This document shows positions 5,947 through 13,301 of a stretch of DNA of 13,301 nt, piece after piece. Under the pieces are notes generated by a model, which was not told the origin of the DNA, did not search any database, and worked only from the letters and a program-made list of their open reading frames with translations. This DNA comes from Gammaproteobacteria bacterium. Lineage in GTDB: Bacteria > Pseudomonadota > Gammaproteobacteria > Steroidobacterales > Steroidobacteraceae. Position 1 is the stretch's first letter; each line of letters begins with the position of its first letter. Where the stretch lies: positions 1 to 13,301 of the forward strand of contig VBNP01000053.1 in the NCBI GenBank assembly GCA_005877965.1. The letters run 5' to 3'. The translations under genes and the position numbers were made by a program.

Positions 5947-7389
5947 TCAGGCCGCCGCGCTCCAGATCAGGCGGGCGCGCCGCCGGGTCGCGGCGCTCGC
6001 CTGCACCGACTCATCGAGCCATAGACCTGCGACCGCGATCAGCGTCTCGGCGGCGAAAACCAGCGGCAGTCGCGCGCGCTCCGCCACCGGCACACGCGCT
6101 TCCTGCAGCAGGCGCTTGAGCGCGCGACGCCGCCCTCCCCGCAGCGGCCGCAGGCGCTCGCCCCCACGGCGTGCGCGGACGGTCAGCGTGGCGGGGAGTG
6201 CGTCCAGATCGAGCGGTCCGCGCGCATCGCGCTTCAGCGTGAGCTTCCCGCACGGCCCGGGCAGCGCGCAGGTGCTGCGCCTGCGCCACCGCCAGCTCAC
6301 CTCCCCGAGGCGCGGTGCGGAAGCGGCGGGCTGCGCCGCCGCACGCCGGGCGCCGCCGGGCGCAAGCGCGCCGCGCTGCGCGCCGGGCGGGCCGCCGGCG
6401 CCGGAGGGGGCGCGCAGCGACAGCAGGTCCGCCTGGCGGCGCAGCAGCGCGCCCTCCCACGTGACGAAGGGCTGCGCATCGGCGCGCGCCTGCAGCAGCG
6501 GACCGGCAATTTCCTCGAGCCGGCTTGCCGGCGGTGCGCGGTGCCCCGCGGCCGTGATCCAGAACCGCAGCGCATTGCGGCGCCGTTCGGGCGGCAGCGT
6601 GCGCAGCCGCTGCGCCGACAGCATGGGCCCGAAGCTCGCGCGCGCGACATCGGCGGCACCCAGGGCATCGAGGAGCCGCTGCGCTTCCGCGGCATGGCGC
6701 GCCGCGCGCGCCACGGTGGCCGCGGCGGCGGGCCAACGCTCCCGGATCAACGGCAGCACGCGCGTGCGCAGGTAGTTGCGATCCCGGCGCAGCTCGGCGT
6801 TGCCCGGGTCCTCGATCCATTCGAGCCCCTGCGAGCGCACCCACGCGGTGAGTTCGGCGCGCGACCAGCTCAGGAGCGGGCGCACCAGAGCGCCGCGCGC
6901 AAACGACGCCCGTGCCGGCATGGCGGCGATGCCGGCGAGACCCGCGCCGCGCAGCAGCTGCAACAGCACGGTCTCGAGCTGATCGTCCTCGTGGTGCGCC
7001 GTCAGCAGCGCTTCCTGCGGCGCGAGCGCCGCGGCGAGCAGTTGATAGCGCGCGGCGCGCGCGGCGGCTTCGAGCGACTCGCCGCGCGTGCGCGCGATGT
7101 CCGCGGTCCGCACCTGCAGCGGCACGTCGAGGGCGCGCGCCACGCGCCGGCAGTGCGCCGCCCAGCGGACCGAGTGCGGATGCAGGCGGTGATCGACGTG
7201 CAGGGCGCGCACCTTGAGCGGCGGGCGCTCGAGCTGCGCCAGCGCCGCAAGCAAAGCGGTGGAGTCCACCCCGCCGCTGAAAGCGACGCACACGGCGACG
7301 TCGGGGAAGCCGGGCAGCAGCTGTGCCAGACGCCGGTTGAGTGAGCGCGGGCTAAAGCCCTCGGTCCCGCGGCGCACCGCGCGTGGCAC
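5947..7389 (-). CDS. tilS: tRNA(Ile)-lysidine synthetase
   Basis: TilS attaches lysine to C34 of the CAU-anticodon tRNA(Ile), so that it reads AUA and is charged with isoleucine; it is essential. The N-terminal N-type ATP pyrophosphatase domain has the PP-loop SGGVDS (38-43), HVDHRLHPHS (64-73), HHEDDQLET (132-140) and RNYLRTRVLP (204-213). The C-terminal tRNA-binding domain shows RRGGERLRP, RRRALKRLLQEARVP and LIAVAGLWL. With the GTG start at 7387-7389 it is 480 residues, against 432 in E. coli. That GTG is four bases after the accA stop and has AAGG just upstream. A second GTG at 7375-7377 is possible, and the frame is open to 7461 inside accA with no family support. An Ala/Gly/Pro/Arg-rich linker (residues about 327-359) partly explains the extra length. 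Function is secure; the exact start is not. Confidence 0.93.
   Translation of the reverse strand: MPRAVRRGTEGFSPRSLNRRLAQLLPGFPDVAVCVAFSGGVDSTALLAALAQLERPPLKVRALHVDHRLHPHSVRWAAHCRRVARALDVPLQVRTADIARTRGESLEAAARAARYQLLAAALAPQEALLTAHHEDDQLETVLLQLLRGAGLAGIAAMPARASFARGALVRPLLSWSRAELTAWVRSQGLEWIEDPGNAELRRDRNYLRTRVLPLIRERWPAAAATVARAARHAAEAQRLLDALGAADVARASFGPMLSAQRLRTLPPERRRNALRFWITAAGHRAPPASRLEEIAGPLLQARADAQPFVTWEGALLRRQADLLSLRAPSGAGGPPGAQRGALAPGGARRAAAQPAASAPRLGEVSWRWRRRSTCALPGPCGKLTLKRDARGPLDLDALPATLTVRARRGGERLRPLRGGRRRALKRLLQEARVPVAERARLPLVFAAETLIAVAGLWLDESVQASAATRRRARLIWSAAA
6313..6411 (-). other. low-complexity linker segment inside tilS
   Basis: About 33 codons encode a stretch made almost only of Ala, Gly, Pro, Arg, Gln and Ser, between the central region and the C-terminal domain of TilS. 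The DNA is very G+C-rich with several close copies of CGCCGGG (for example 6344-6350, 6354-6360 and 6381-6387). This suggests growth by slippage of short G+C-rich units. The reading frame stays open through it. Confidence 0.6.
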
Positions 7390-7393
7390 GGCC

Positions 7394-8362
7394 TTACGCC
7401 GCGGTTTCGGCAAACACGCCGAAGCCGGCGATCTTGGCGGCGCGCGTGGCGCGCAGCTCATCCCGCGGCACCCCGTCGAGCTCGTCCAGATGATGGATCA
7501 GCGCGGCCTTGAGACTCGCGGCGGTCGCCGCGGCATCGCGATGCGCGCCTCCCAGGGGCTCCTCGATGACCTCATCCACCAGCCCGAGCTTGTGCAGCCG
7601 GTCGGCAGTGAGGTTCAGCGATTCGGCGGCCACCTCCTTCTTGTCCTGGCTCTTCCACAGGATGGAGGCGCACCCTTCGGGCGAGATGACCGAGTAGGTG
7701 CTGAACTGGAGCATCATCAGGCGATCGCACACGCCGATGCCGAGCGCGCCGCCCGAGCCGCCCTCGCCGGTGACCACGGTGACGATCGGAATCCGCAGCA
7801 CCGACATCTCGAAGAGGTTGCGCGCAATGGCCTCGCTCTGGCCGCGTTCCTCGGCGCCGACGCCGGGGTATGCGCCCTGGGTATCGATGAGCGTCACCAG
7901 CGGCAGAGCGAAACGCTCGGCGAGACGCATCAGTCGCAGCGCCTTGCGATAGCCTTCGGGCTTGGGCATGCCGTAGTTGCGGCGCACGCGCTCCTTGGTG
8001 TCGCGGCCCTTCTGATGGCCGATGATCATGACGGCGCGCTCGTCGATGCGCGCCAGCCCACCGACGATGGCCCCGTCGTCCGCGTACATGCGGTCACCGT
8101 GCAGTTCGTTGAACTCGCGGCTGATGGCGTTGACGTAATCGAGCGTGTAGGGCCGGTGCGGGTGGCGCGCGAGCTGCGTGATCTGCCAGGGCGTGAGATT
8201 GGCGAAGATGCTCATCGTGAGCTGCCGGCTCTTCGCCTGCAGCCGGCCGATCTCGTCCTGGATGTTGACTTCGCTGTTCTCCGAGGTCACGTGCCTGAGC
8301 TCCTCGATCTTCGCTTCGAGCTCGGCGATCGGTTGTTCGAAGTCGAGGAACGCGACGGCCAT
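7394..8362 (-). CDS. accA: acetyl-CoA carboxylase carboxyltransferase subunit alpha
   Basis: AccA and AccD form the carboxyltransferase that moves CO2 from carboxybiotin to acetyl-CoA, giving malonyl-CoA for fatty acid synthesis. The 322-residue protein (E. coli 319) starts MAVAFLDFEQPIAELEAKI, the usual N-terminal helix. It has ELHGDRMYADD (86-96), VMIIGHQKGR (111-120), LIDTQGAYPGVGAEERGQ (158-175), GEGGSGGALGIG (199-210) with the oxyanion-hole glycines, and ISPEGCASILWK (226-237). The ATG at 8360-8362 was chosen by family alignment; an AGGA lies 12 bases upstream, rather far. The open frame to 8545 only overlaps dnaE. It lies 19 bases after dnaE and four before tilS. accD is not in the window, as is usual. 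The zinc-finger beta subunit must therefore be encoded elsewhere. Confidence 0.98.
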   Translation of the reverse strand: MAVAFLDFEQPIAELEAKIEELRHVTSENSEVNIQDEIGRLQAKSRQLTMSIFANLTPWQITQLARHPHRPYTLDYVNAISREFNELHGDRMYADDGAIVGGLARIDERAVMIIGHQKGRDTKERVRRNYGMPKPEGYRKALRLMRLAERFALPLVTLIDTQGAYPGVGAEERGQSEAIARNLFEMSVLRIPIVTVVTGEGGSGGALGIGVCDRLMMLQFSTYSVISPEGCASILWKSQDKKEVAAESLNLTADRLHKLGLVDEVIEEPLGGAHRDAAATAASLKAALIHHLDELDGVPRDELRATRAAKIAGFGVFAETAA

Positions 8363-8381
8363 GCGTGCAGGGTATCCTAAC

Positions 8382-11300
8382 TCAGCGGCCGTCGGCGGAG
8401 AATGACGGGCCCGGGCTCGCCGCCGGCGCCCCGTAAACGACCTGCAGCGCGCCGCGCCCGAGCAGGCCTTCGAGCTGCTCGAGCAGCTCGCGGCTGGCGC
8501 GCACCGTCCACTCCCCACCGAGCGTGAGCGCGCCGCAGGTCTCACGGCCCGTGTATTCGATGGTGACCGGGCACGGCCCGGGACGCCACGGCGCGAGGAT
8601 TGTGGCCAGCCGCTCGCACAGCGCGGGAGCGTCGGTGTGCGTGCAGCGGATCACCAGGCGCCGCGCCTCCTGCTCCAGCACCTTGTCGAGCTCGCTGATG
8701 CGCCGCGCCGACAGCCGCCAGGCGTCGCTGAACTCGTCGAAGCGCGACAGCCCCTCGACCAACACCAGCGCGTCCTTGGCGATCAGATCACGGTGCTTCT
8801 GCCAGGTCTCCTCGAACAGCATGGCCTCGATGCGCCCGGTACGGTCATCGAGTGTCAGGATCACGCGCGGCCCGCGTTTCTTCACTTCATCGATCAGCCC
8901 CGCCACGGTAACCGGCTTGCCGGCGCCGAAGCGACCGCCGTCGAGCCCGGCGACCGGCCGGTCACTGACCAGGTCGCCGATGCGGTGGGACACGAAACGC
9001 GCCAGACTCGACTCGAAGCGCGCGAGCGGATGGCCGGTGAGATACAGGCCGAGTGTCTCGCGCTCCCCCGCCAGACGCACCGCCTCGCTCCACTCCGGCA
9101 GCACCGGCCCGCCGCGCGCGGGTGCGGCGCTGGCGCGCTCCTCGCTCGAGAGCCCGAACAGGTCGTTCTGCCCCGCCGCGTGCGCGCGGGTGTTCTGATC
9201 GCCGAGATGCATGGCGGCACCCAAGCGGTCCATGAGCGTCGCGCGGTTCTCGCCCAGGCCATCGAGGCTCCCGGCACGCAACAGCGCCTCCAGGACGCGC
9301 CGGTTGACCTTCTGCAGGTCGAGGCGGCGGCACAGATCCTCGAGGCTCGAGTACGCGCCGCGCGCGGTGCGCTCGGCGATCAGCGCCTCGGCCGCTCCCT
9401 GGCCCACGCCGCGCACCGCCCCCAGCCCATAACGGATGCTGCGCTCGCCGCAGGCGGCGAACTCGTAGCCCGAGGCGTTGACCTCCGGCGGCAGCACCGC
9501 GAGGCCGAGATCGGTGCATTCCTTGATGAGCGTCACCACCTTGTCGGTGTGATCCATGTCGGCCGACAGCACCGCCGCCATGAACTCCGCCGGGTAGTGC
9601 GCCTTCAGGTATGCCGTCTGGTAGGCGAGCAGGGCGTAGGCGGCCGAATGCGACTTGTTGAAACCATAGCCGGCGAACTTCTCCATCAAGTCGAAAATGT
9701 GCACCGCGACCTGTTCGCGTACCCCGCGCGCCACCGCGCCGCTGACGAACACCGAGCGCTGCTGCGCCATCTCTTCGGGGCTCTTCTTGCCCATCGCGCG
9801 CCGCAGCAGGTCGGCGCCGCCGAGCGTATAGCCCGCCAGCACCTGCGCGATCTGCATCACCTGCTCCTGGTAGAGGATCACGCCGTAGGTGGGCTTGAGG
9901 ATCGGCTCGAGGCTCGGATGCAGGTAATCGATCGGACCATCGCTCCTGCCGTGCTTGCGGTTGATGAAATCATCCACCATGCCGGACTGCAGCGGGCCCG
10001 GCCGGAACAGCGCGACCAGCGCCACGACGTCCTCGAAGCAATCCGGTTGCAGCCGGCGGATGAGATCCTTCATGCCACGCGACTCGAGCTGGAAGACGGC
10101 AGTGGTGCGGCAGGACTTGAGCAGCGCGTAGGTCGGCGCGTCGTCCATGGGCAGCGTGCTCACCGTGAGCGGTGGCGCCTCGGGCGGCCGCGTGCGGTTG
10201 ATGAGCGCCGCGGCGCGCTCGATGATGGTGAGCGTGCGCAGCCCGAGGAAGTCGAACTTCACCAGCCCCGCCGCCTCGACGTCGTCCTTGTCGAACTGGG
10301 TGACGACGTTGCCGCCGGACGCATCGCGGTACAGCGGCGCGAAGTCGGTCAGCACCGAGGGGGCGATCACCACACCCCCGGCGTGCATGCCGGCGTTGCG
10401 GGTCAGACCCTCGAGCGAGCGCGCCAGGTCGATGAGGTTTCTCACCTCGTCCTCGCTCTGGTACAGGCGCTTGAGCTCCGGCTCCTTCTCCAGCGCGCCC
10501 TCGAGCGTGATGCCGAGCTCGAAGGGAATGAGCTTGGCGATGCGGTCGACGTAGCCGTAGGCCATGCCGAGCACGCGGCCGACGTCGCGCACCACGGCCT
10601 TCGCGGCCATGGTGCCGTAGGTGATGATCTGCGACACGCGCTCGCGCCCGTACTTCCCCGCGACGTAATCGATGACCTTATCGCGGCCGTCCATGCAGAA
10701 GTCGATGTCTAAATCGGGCATCGAGACGCGCTCGGGATTCAGGAAGCGCTCGAACAGCAGGTCGTACCTGAGCGGATCGAGGTCGGTGATCTGCAGGCTG
10801 TAGGCCACCAGCGAGCCCGCCCCGGAGCCACGGCCCGGACCCACGGGCACGCCGTGCTCGCGCGCCCAGCGGATGAAATCGGCCACGATGAGAAAGTAGC
10901 CCGCGAAGCCCATCTGGCAGATCACCTGCAGCTCGCGCTCCAGGCGCTCGCGGTAAGCCGGCGGCGCGCTCACCGCCGCGCTGAAGCGTGCACTGAGTCC
11001 GCGCGCGGCTTCGGCGCGCAGGAATTCCTCGGTGCTCACCCCGGCCGGCAGCGGATATTGCGGCAGGCGCGCCTCCCCGAGTGTCAGCGTCAGGCTGCAA
11101 CGGCGCGCGATCTCCACGGAGTTGGCGAGCGCCTCCGGCACGTCGGCGAACAGCGCCGCCATCTCCTGCGGCGTGCGCAGGTACTGCTGGCGCGAGTAGC
11201 GGCGCACACGGCCGGAGTCCGCCAGCAGCGTGCCGTCGTGAATGCAGACGCGCGCCTCGTGCGATTCGAACTGCTCGGGTTTGAGGAACCGCACGTCGTT

Positions 11301-11897
11301 GCTCGCCACCACCGGCGCGCCGCTGCGGCCGGCGAGCGCGAGCGCGCCGGCAATGTAGGTTTCCTCGAAAGGCCGGCCGAGGCGCTGCAGCTCGAGGTAG
11401 AAGCGCCCGGGAAACAACGTGAGCCACGCATCGAGCGAGCGCTCGGCGTCGCGCTCGCGGGCATGAATCAGCGCGCGGCCGATGTCGCCCTCGGTTGCCC
11501 CGGACAGGCCGATCAGGCCCTCGAGCCCGGCGGCCGACAGCCAGCCGCGCTCGATGCGCGGCGTACCGCGCTCCTGCCCCTCGAGGTACGCACGGCTGAC
11601 GAGGCGCGCCAGGTTGCGGTAGCCCTGCGGCGACTGGCACAGCAGGGTGAGGCGCGTCGGCGGCTGCCGCTCGCCTTCCTCCGCTACCTGCAGGTCCACC
11701 CCGACGAGGGGCTTGACGCCCGCCCTGAGCGCCTCGCGATAGAACTTCATCATCGCGAAGAGATTGCCCTGGTCGGTCACCGCGACCGCCGGCATGGCGG
11801 CGGCGGCCACCGCGGCGATGAGCTCCGGCACCCGCACCACGCTGTCGCTGAGGGAGTACTCGGTGTGCAGCCGCAGATGAACGAAACCGTGTGGCAT
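8382..11897 (-). CDS. dnaE: DNA polymerase III alpha subunit
   Basis: DnaE is the replicative polymerase subunit of the Pol III holoenzyme. The 1171-residue protein (E. coli 1160) begins with a PHP domain (FVHLRLHTEYSLSDS, 5-19). The C-family polymerase core has PDLDIDF, with catalytic Asp397 and Asp399 and the third aspartate at Asp549 (KFDFLGLRTL). NAGMHAGGVVIAP and LYQEQVMQIAQ are also present. A helix-hairpin-helix region follows near 820-880. QNDLF (910-914) matches the internal beta-clamp binding motif of E. coli (QADMF). An OB fold starts at about 990 (PVTVAGLIDEVKKRG), and a C-terminal domain would bind tau. In the PHP domain TDQGN replaces the TDHGN of metal-active homologues, suggesting, as in E. 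coli, no PHP proofreading and reliance on DnaQ. The start has no Shine-Dalgarno but fits the family; rnhB ends 11 bases upstream. Confidence 0.98.
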   Translation of the reverse strand: MPHGFVHLRLHTEYSLSDSVVRVPELIAAVAAAAMPAVAVTDQGNLFAMMKFYREALRAGVKPLVGVDLQVAEEGERQPPTRLTLLCQSPQGYRNLARLVSRAYLEGQERGTPRIERGWLSAAGLEGLIGLSGATEGDIGRALIHARERDAERSLDAWLTLFPGRFYLELQRLGRPFEETYIAGALALAGRSGAPVVASNDVRFLKPEQFESHEARVCIHDGTLLADSGRVRRYSRQQYLRTPQEMAALFADVPEALANSVEIARRCSLTLTLGEARLPQYPLPAGVSTEEFLRAEAARGLSARFSAAVSAPPAYRERLERELQVICQMGFAGYFLIVADFIRWAREHGVPVGPGRGSGAGSLVAYSLQITDLDPLRYDLLFERFLNPERVSMPDLDIDFCMDGRDKVIDYVAGKYGRERVSQIITYGTMAAKAVVRDVGRVLGMAYGYVDRIAKLIPFELGITLEGALEKEPELKRLYQSEDEVRNLIDLARSLEGLTRNAGMHAGGVVIAPSVLTDFAPLYRDASGGNVVTQFDKDDVEAAGLVKFDFLGLRTLTIIERAAALINRTRPPEAPPLTVSTLPMDDAPTYALLKSCRTTAVFQLESRGMKDLIRRLQPDCFEDVVALVALFRPGPLQSGMVDDFINRKHGRSDGPIDYLHPSLEPILKPTYGVILYQEQVMQIAQVLAGYTLGGADLLRRAMGKKSPEEMAQQRSVFVSGAVARGVREQVAVHIFDLMEKFAGYGFNKSHSAAYALLAYQTAYLKAHYPAEFMAAVLSADMDHTDKVVTLIKECTDLGLAVLPPEVNASGYEFAACGERSIRYGLGAVRGVGQGAAEALIAERTARGAYSSLEDLCRRLDLQKVNRRVLEALLRAGSLDGLGENRATLMDRLGAAMHLGDQNTRAHAAGQNDLFGLSSEERASAAPARGGPVLPEWSEAVRLAGERETLGLYLTGHPLARFESSLARFVSHRIGDLVSDRPVAGLDGGRFGAGKPVTVAGLIDEVKKRGPRVILTLDDRTGRIEAMLFEETWQKHRDLIAKDALVLVEGLSRFDEFSDAWRLSARRISELDKVLEQEARRLVIRCTHTDAPALCERLATILAPWRPGPCPVTIEYTGRETCGALTLGGEWTVRASRELLEQLEGLLGRGALQVVYGAPAASPGPSFSADGR

Positions 11898-11908
11898 CTG
11901 TGCGCGAA

Positions 11909-12556
11909 TTAAGGCTCGAGCCCGGGGTCTGTCAAGGGATCCTCGTCCTGGCGCAGCGGACTGAACGAGCGGCGATGCAGGCGCGAGGGCTCACGCCGCT
12001 GCAGGGCGGTCAGGTGCGCGGGCGTGCCGTAGCCTTTGTGCGCCGCCAGCTCGAAACCCGGATAGCACAGATCGAGCGTTTCCATCATGGTATCGCGGTA
12101 GACCTTCGCCAGGATGGAAGCCGCGCTGATGGCCGCCACCCGCGCATCCCCCGCCACGATGGCCTCGAGCGTGCACGCGAGCGGCAGGTCGGCGATGCAC
12201 GGACAGCGGTTGCCGTCGACCTGTACGTGGGTCGGACACACCGGCAGCGCGAGCAGGGCGCGCCGCATGGCGAGCAGCGTGGCCTGCAGTATGTTCAGGC
12301 AATCGATCTCGTCGCGATCGGCCCAGCCGATCGCCCACGCCAGGGCGCGCGCACGGATGATGGGCGCGAGCCGCGCGCGTTGCTGCGGCGAGAGGAGCTT
12401 CGAGTCCGCGAGTCCGCGTATGCGCCGCCGCGGATGCAGGATCACCGCCGCCGCCACCACCGGTCCCGCGAGCGGCCCGCGGCCGGCCTCGTCGACGCCG
12501 GCCACGCGCGCCAGATCGTGGCATGGCCGCGCCGGCACGCCCTCAGCCCTCGGCAT
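11909..12556 (-). CDS. rnhB: ribonuclease HII
   Basis: RNase HII cuts RNA in RNA-DNA hybrids, including single ribonucleotides left in DNA. The 215-residue product (E. coli 198) has AGVDEAGRGPLAGPV (19-33) with Asp22 and Glu23, LADSKLL (49-55), QVDGNRCP (112-119) with Asp114, and GDARVAAISAASILAKVYRD (136-155) with Asp137. These match the four acidic active-site residues Asp16, Glu17, Asp108 and Asp126 of E. coli. HKGYGTPAH (173-181) and HRRSFSPLR (194-202) complete the pattern. The ATG at 12554-12556 overlaps lpxB by 14 bases. A GTG at 12536-12538, just after the lpxB stop and preceded by GAGG nine bases upstream, would give 209 residues and is a real alternative. The lpxB-rnhB-dnaE order is a standard gammaproteobacterial block. 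Function is secure; the start is uncertain. Confidence 0.96.
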   Translation of the reverse strand: MPRAEGVPARPCHDLARVAGVDEAGRGPLAGPVVAAAVILHPRRRIRGLADSKLLSPQQRARLAPIIRARALAWAIGWADRDEIDCLNILQATLLAMRRALLALPVCPTHVQVDGNRCPCIADLPLACTLEAIVAGDARVAAISAASILAKVYRDTMMETLDLCYPGFELAAHKGYGTPAHLTALQRREPSRLHRRSFSPLRQDEDPLTDPGLEP

Positions 12557-13301
12557 GATCGCCGTCCGCGCCGCTCGTGCGCCCGGCGCACGCCAGAATC
12601 GCATCCGCCGCCCGCGCGGCCCCGCCGCGGCGCAGCGTGCGATGCACCGAGGCGAATTCTTCCAGCAGCTCACGCACGTGCCCGCGATCCTCGAGCTCCT
12701 GCAGCAGCGCCTGCCCGAGCGCCGCGCCGCTCACCTGCTCCTGAAAGAACTCCGGCACCAGGCGCCGGCCGGCGAGCAGGTTCGGTTGCGAAAAGTATCG
12801 CACCTTCACCAGCCCCATGGTCCGCAGCACGAAGGCCGTGACGGGGCTGACGCGATACCCGACGACCATGGGCCGCGCGCTGAGCAGCGCCTCCAGGGTT
12901 GCGGTTCCGGAGGCGACGATCGCCGCGTCGCAGGCCGCGAGCGCCGCCTGCGCCTGGCCCTCCAGCACACGAATTGCAGGCGCATCGGGTAGTTGCGCGA
13001 CTTCCTTCTCAAAAACCTCACGCGCCGCGGGGGACGCCATGGGGGCGATGAAGCGATATCCGGACCGCCGCGCGGCGATGTGGGCGGCGGCTGCGGCGAA
13101 CGGCGCCGCGAGCCGCGTGACCTCGGTCAGGCGGCTGCCCGGCAGCAGCGCCACCAGCGGGCCTTCACCGCGCAGGTCGAGCGCGCGCCGCGCGGCCTCG
13201 CGATCGACCGCGAGCGGAATCTGATCCGCCAGCGGATGCCCCACGAACACCGCCGGCACCCCGTGCTGGGCGTAGAACTTCGCCTCGAACGGCAGCAGAC
13301 A
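12543..13301 (-). CDS. lpxB: lipid-A-disaccharide synthase, C-terminal 252 residues (N-terminus beyond window edge)
   Basis: LpxB, a GT19 membrane-associated glycosyltransferase, joins UDP-2,3-diacylglucosamine to lipid X, making the lipid A disaccharide. The visible part reads in from the edge as CLLPFEAKFY, then VGHPLADQIPL, VALLPGSRLTEV, APMASPAAREVF, IVASGTATLEALL, PMVVGYR and SQPNLLAGRRLVPEFFQE. These are the usual C-terminal motifs of LpxB; PGSR and SGTATLE contribute to UDP-sugar binding in GT-B enzymes. About one third of a normal 380-residue protein is missing only because the window ends. The TGA at 12543-12545 lies inside the rnhB coding start, so the genes overlap or abut. With kdsA downstream, two LPS steps sit in one cluster. 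No internal disruption is seen. Confidence 0.97.
   Translation of the reverse strand, partial: CLLPFEAKFYAQHGVPAVFVGHPLADQIPLAVDREAARRALDLRGEGPLVALLPGSRLTEVTRLAAPFAAAAAHIAARRSGYRFIAPMASPAAREVFEKEVAQLPDAPAIRVLEGQAQAALAACDAAIVASGTATLEALLSARPMVVGYRVSPVTAFVLRTMGLVKVRYFSQPNLLAGRRLVPEFFQEQVSGAALGQALLQELEDRGHVRELLEEFASVHRTLRRGGAARAADAILACAGRTSGADGDHAEG

Noticed and set aside
5947..7291. Long alternative-frame open frames across tilS
   Set aside because: Their Arg/Ala-rich translations are typical of frame shadows in G+C-rich DNA, and only the TilS frame carries conserved motifs.
8637..10712. A 691-codon open frame on the plus strand opposite dnaE
   Set aside because: It mirrors a highly conserved gene in very G+C-rich DNA, where stop codons are rare on the other strand. 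The translation shows no recognisable domain and is rich in Arg, Ala and His, as antisense frames are.

Overview
The window is a tightly packed chromosomal housekeeping segment. It is high in G+C (about two thirds or more by eye), and all twelve protein genes lie on the minus strand. In transcription order, from the right edge to the left, they are: lpxB (N-terminus cut off), rnhB, dnaE, accA, tilS, pyrG, kdsA, eno, an isonitrile-hydratase-like DJ-1/PfpI gene, ftsB, ispD and ispF (C-terminus cut off). No RNA gene, mobile element, CRISPR array or phage-like region was seen. No stretch above about 110 bases lacks a gene.

The content points to a gammaproteobacterium. The lpxB-rnhB-dnaE-accA block and the pyrG-eno-ftsB-ispD-ispF block are classic gammaproteobacterial neighbourhoods that are separate in E. 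coli but joined here, with kdsA between pyrG and eno. That layout, together with a metal-dependent (cysteine-type) KdsA, resembles Xanthomonadales-like and related high-G+C lineages. The assignment below class level is an inference from memory of gene order, not a search.

Right part (7394-13301): lipid A disaccharide synthesis (LpxB), RNase HII, the DNA polymerase III alpha subunit and acetyl-CoA carboxylase alpha. Spacings run from a 14-base overlap to 19 bases. tilS follows accA after 4 bases. Centre (3353-5946): a 110-base gap holds inverted repeats and a possible promoter, then come pyrG and kdsA. Left part (1-3339): eno, a 106-base gap, the isonitrile-hydratase-like gene with its own strong Shine-Dalgarno, ftsB, and the ispD/ispF pair sharing an ATGA overlap.

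The genes serve core growth functions: envelope building (LpxB and KdsA for LPS, IspD/IspF for isoprenoid carriers, AccA for fatty acids, FtsB for division), replication (DnaE, RnhB), nucleotide supply (PyrG), tRNA decoding (TilS) and glycolysis (Eno). The only accessory-looking gene is the isonitrile-hydratase-like one. I found no convincing undescribed system. The most noteworthy points are that gene's position inside an essential cluster, the structured pyrG leader without a clear ribosome binding site, and a low-complexity linker in TilS.
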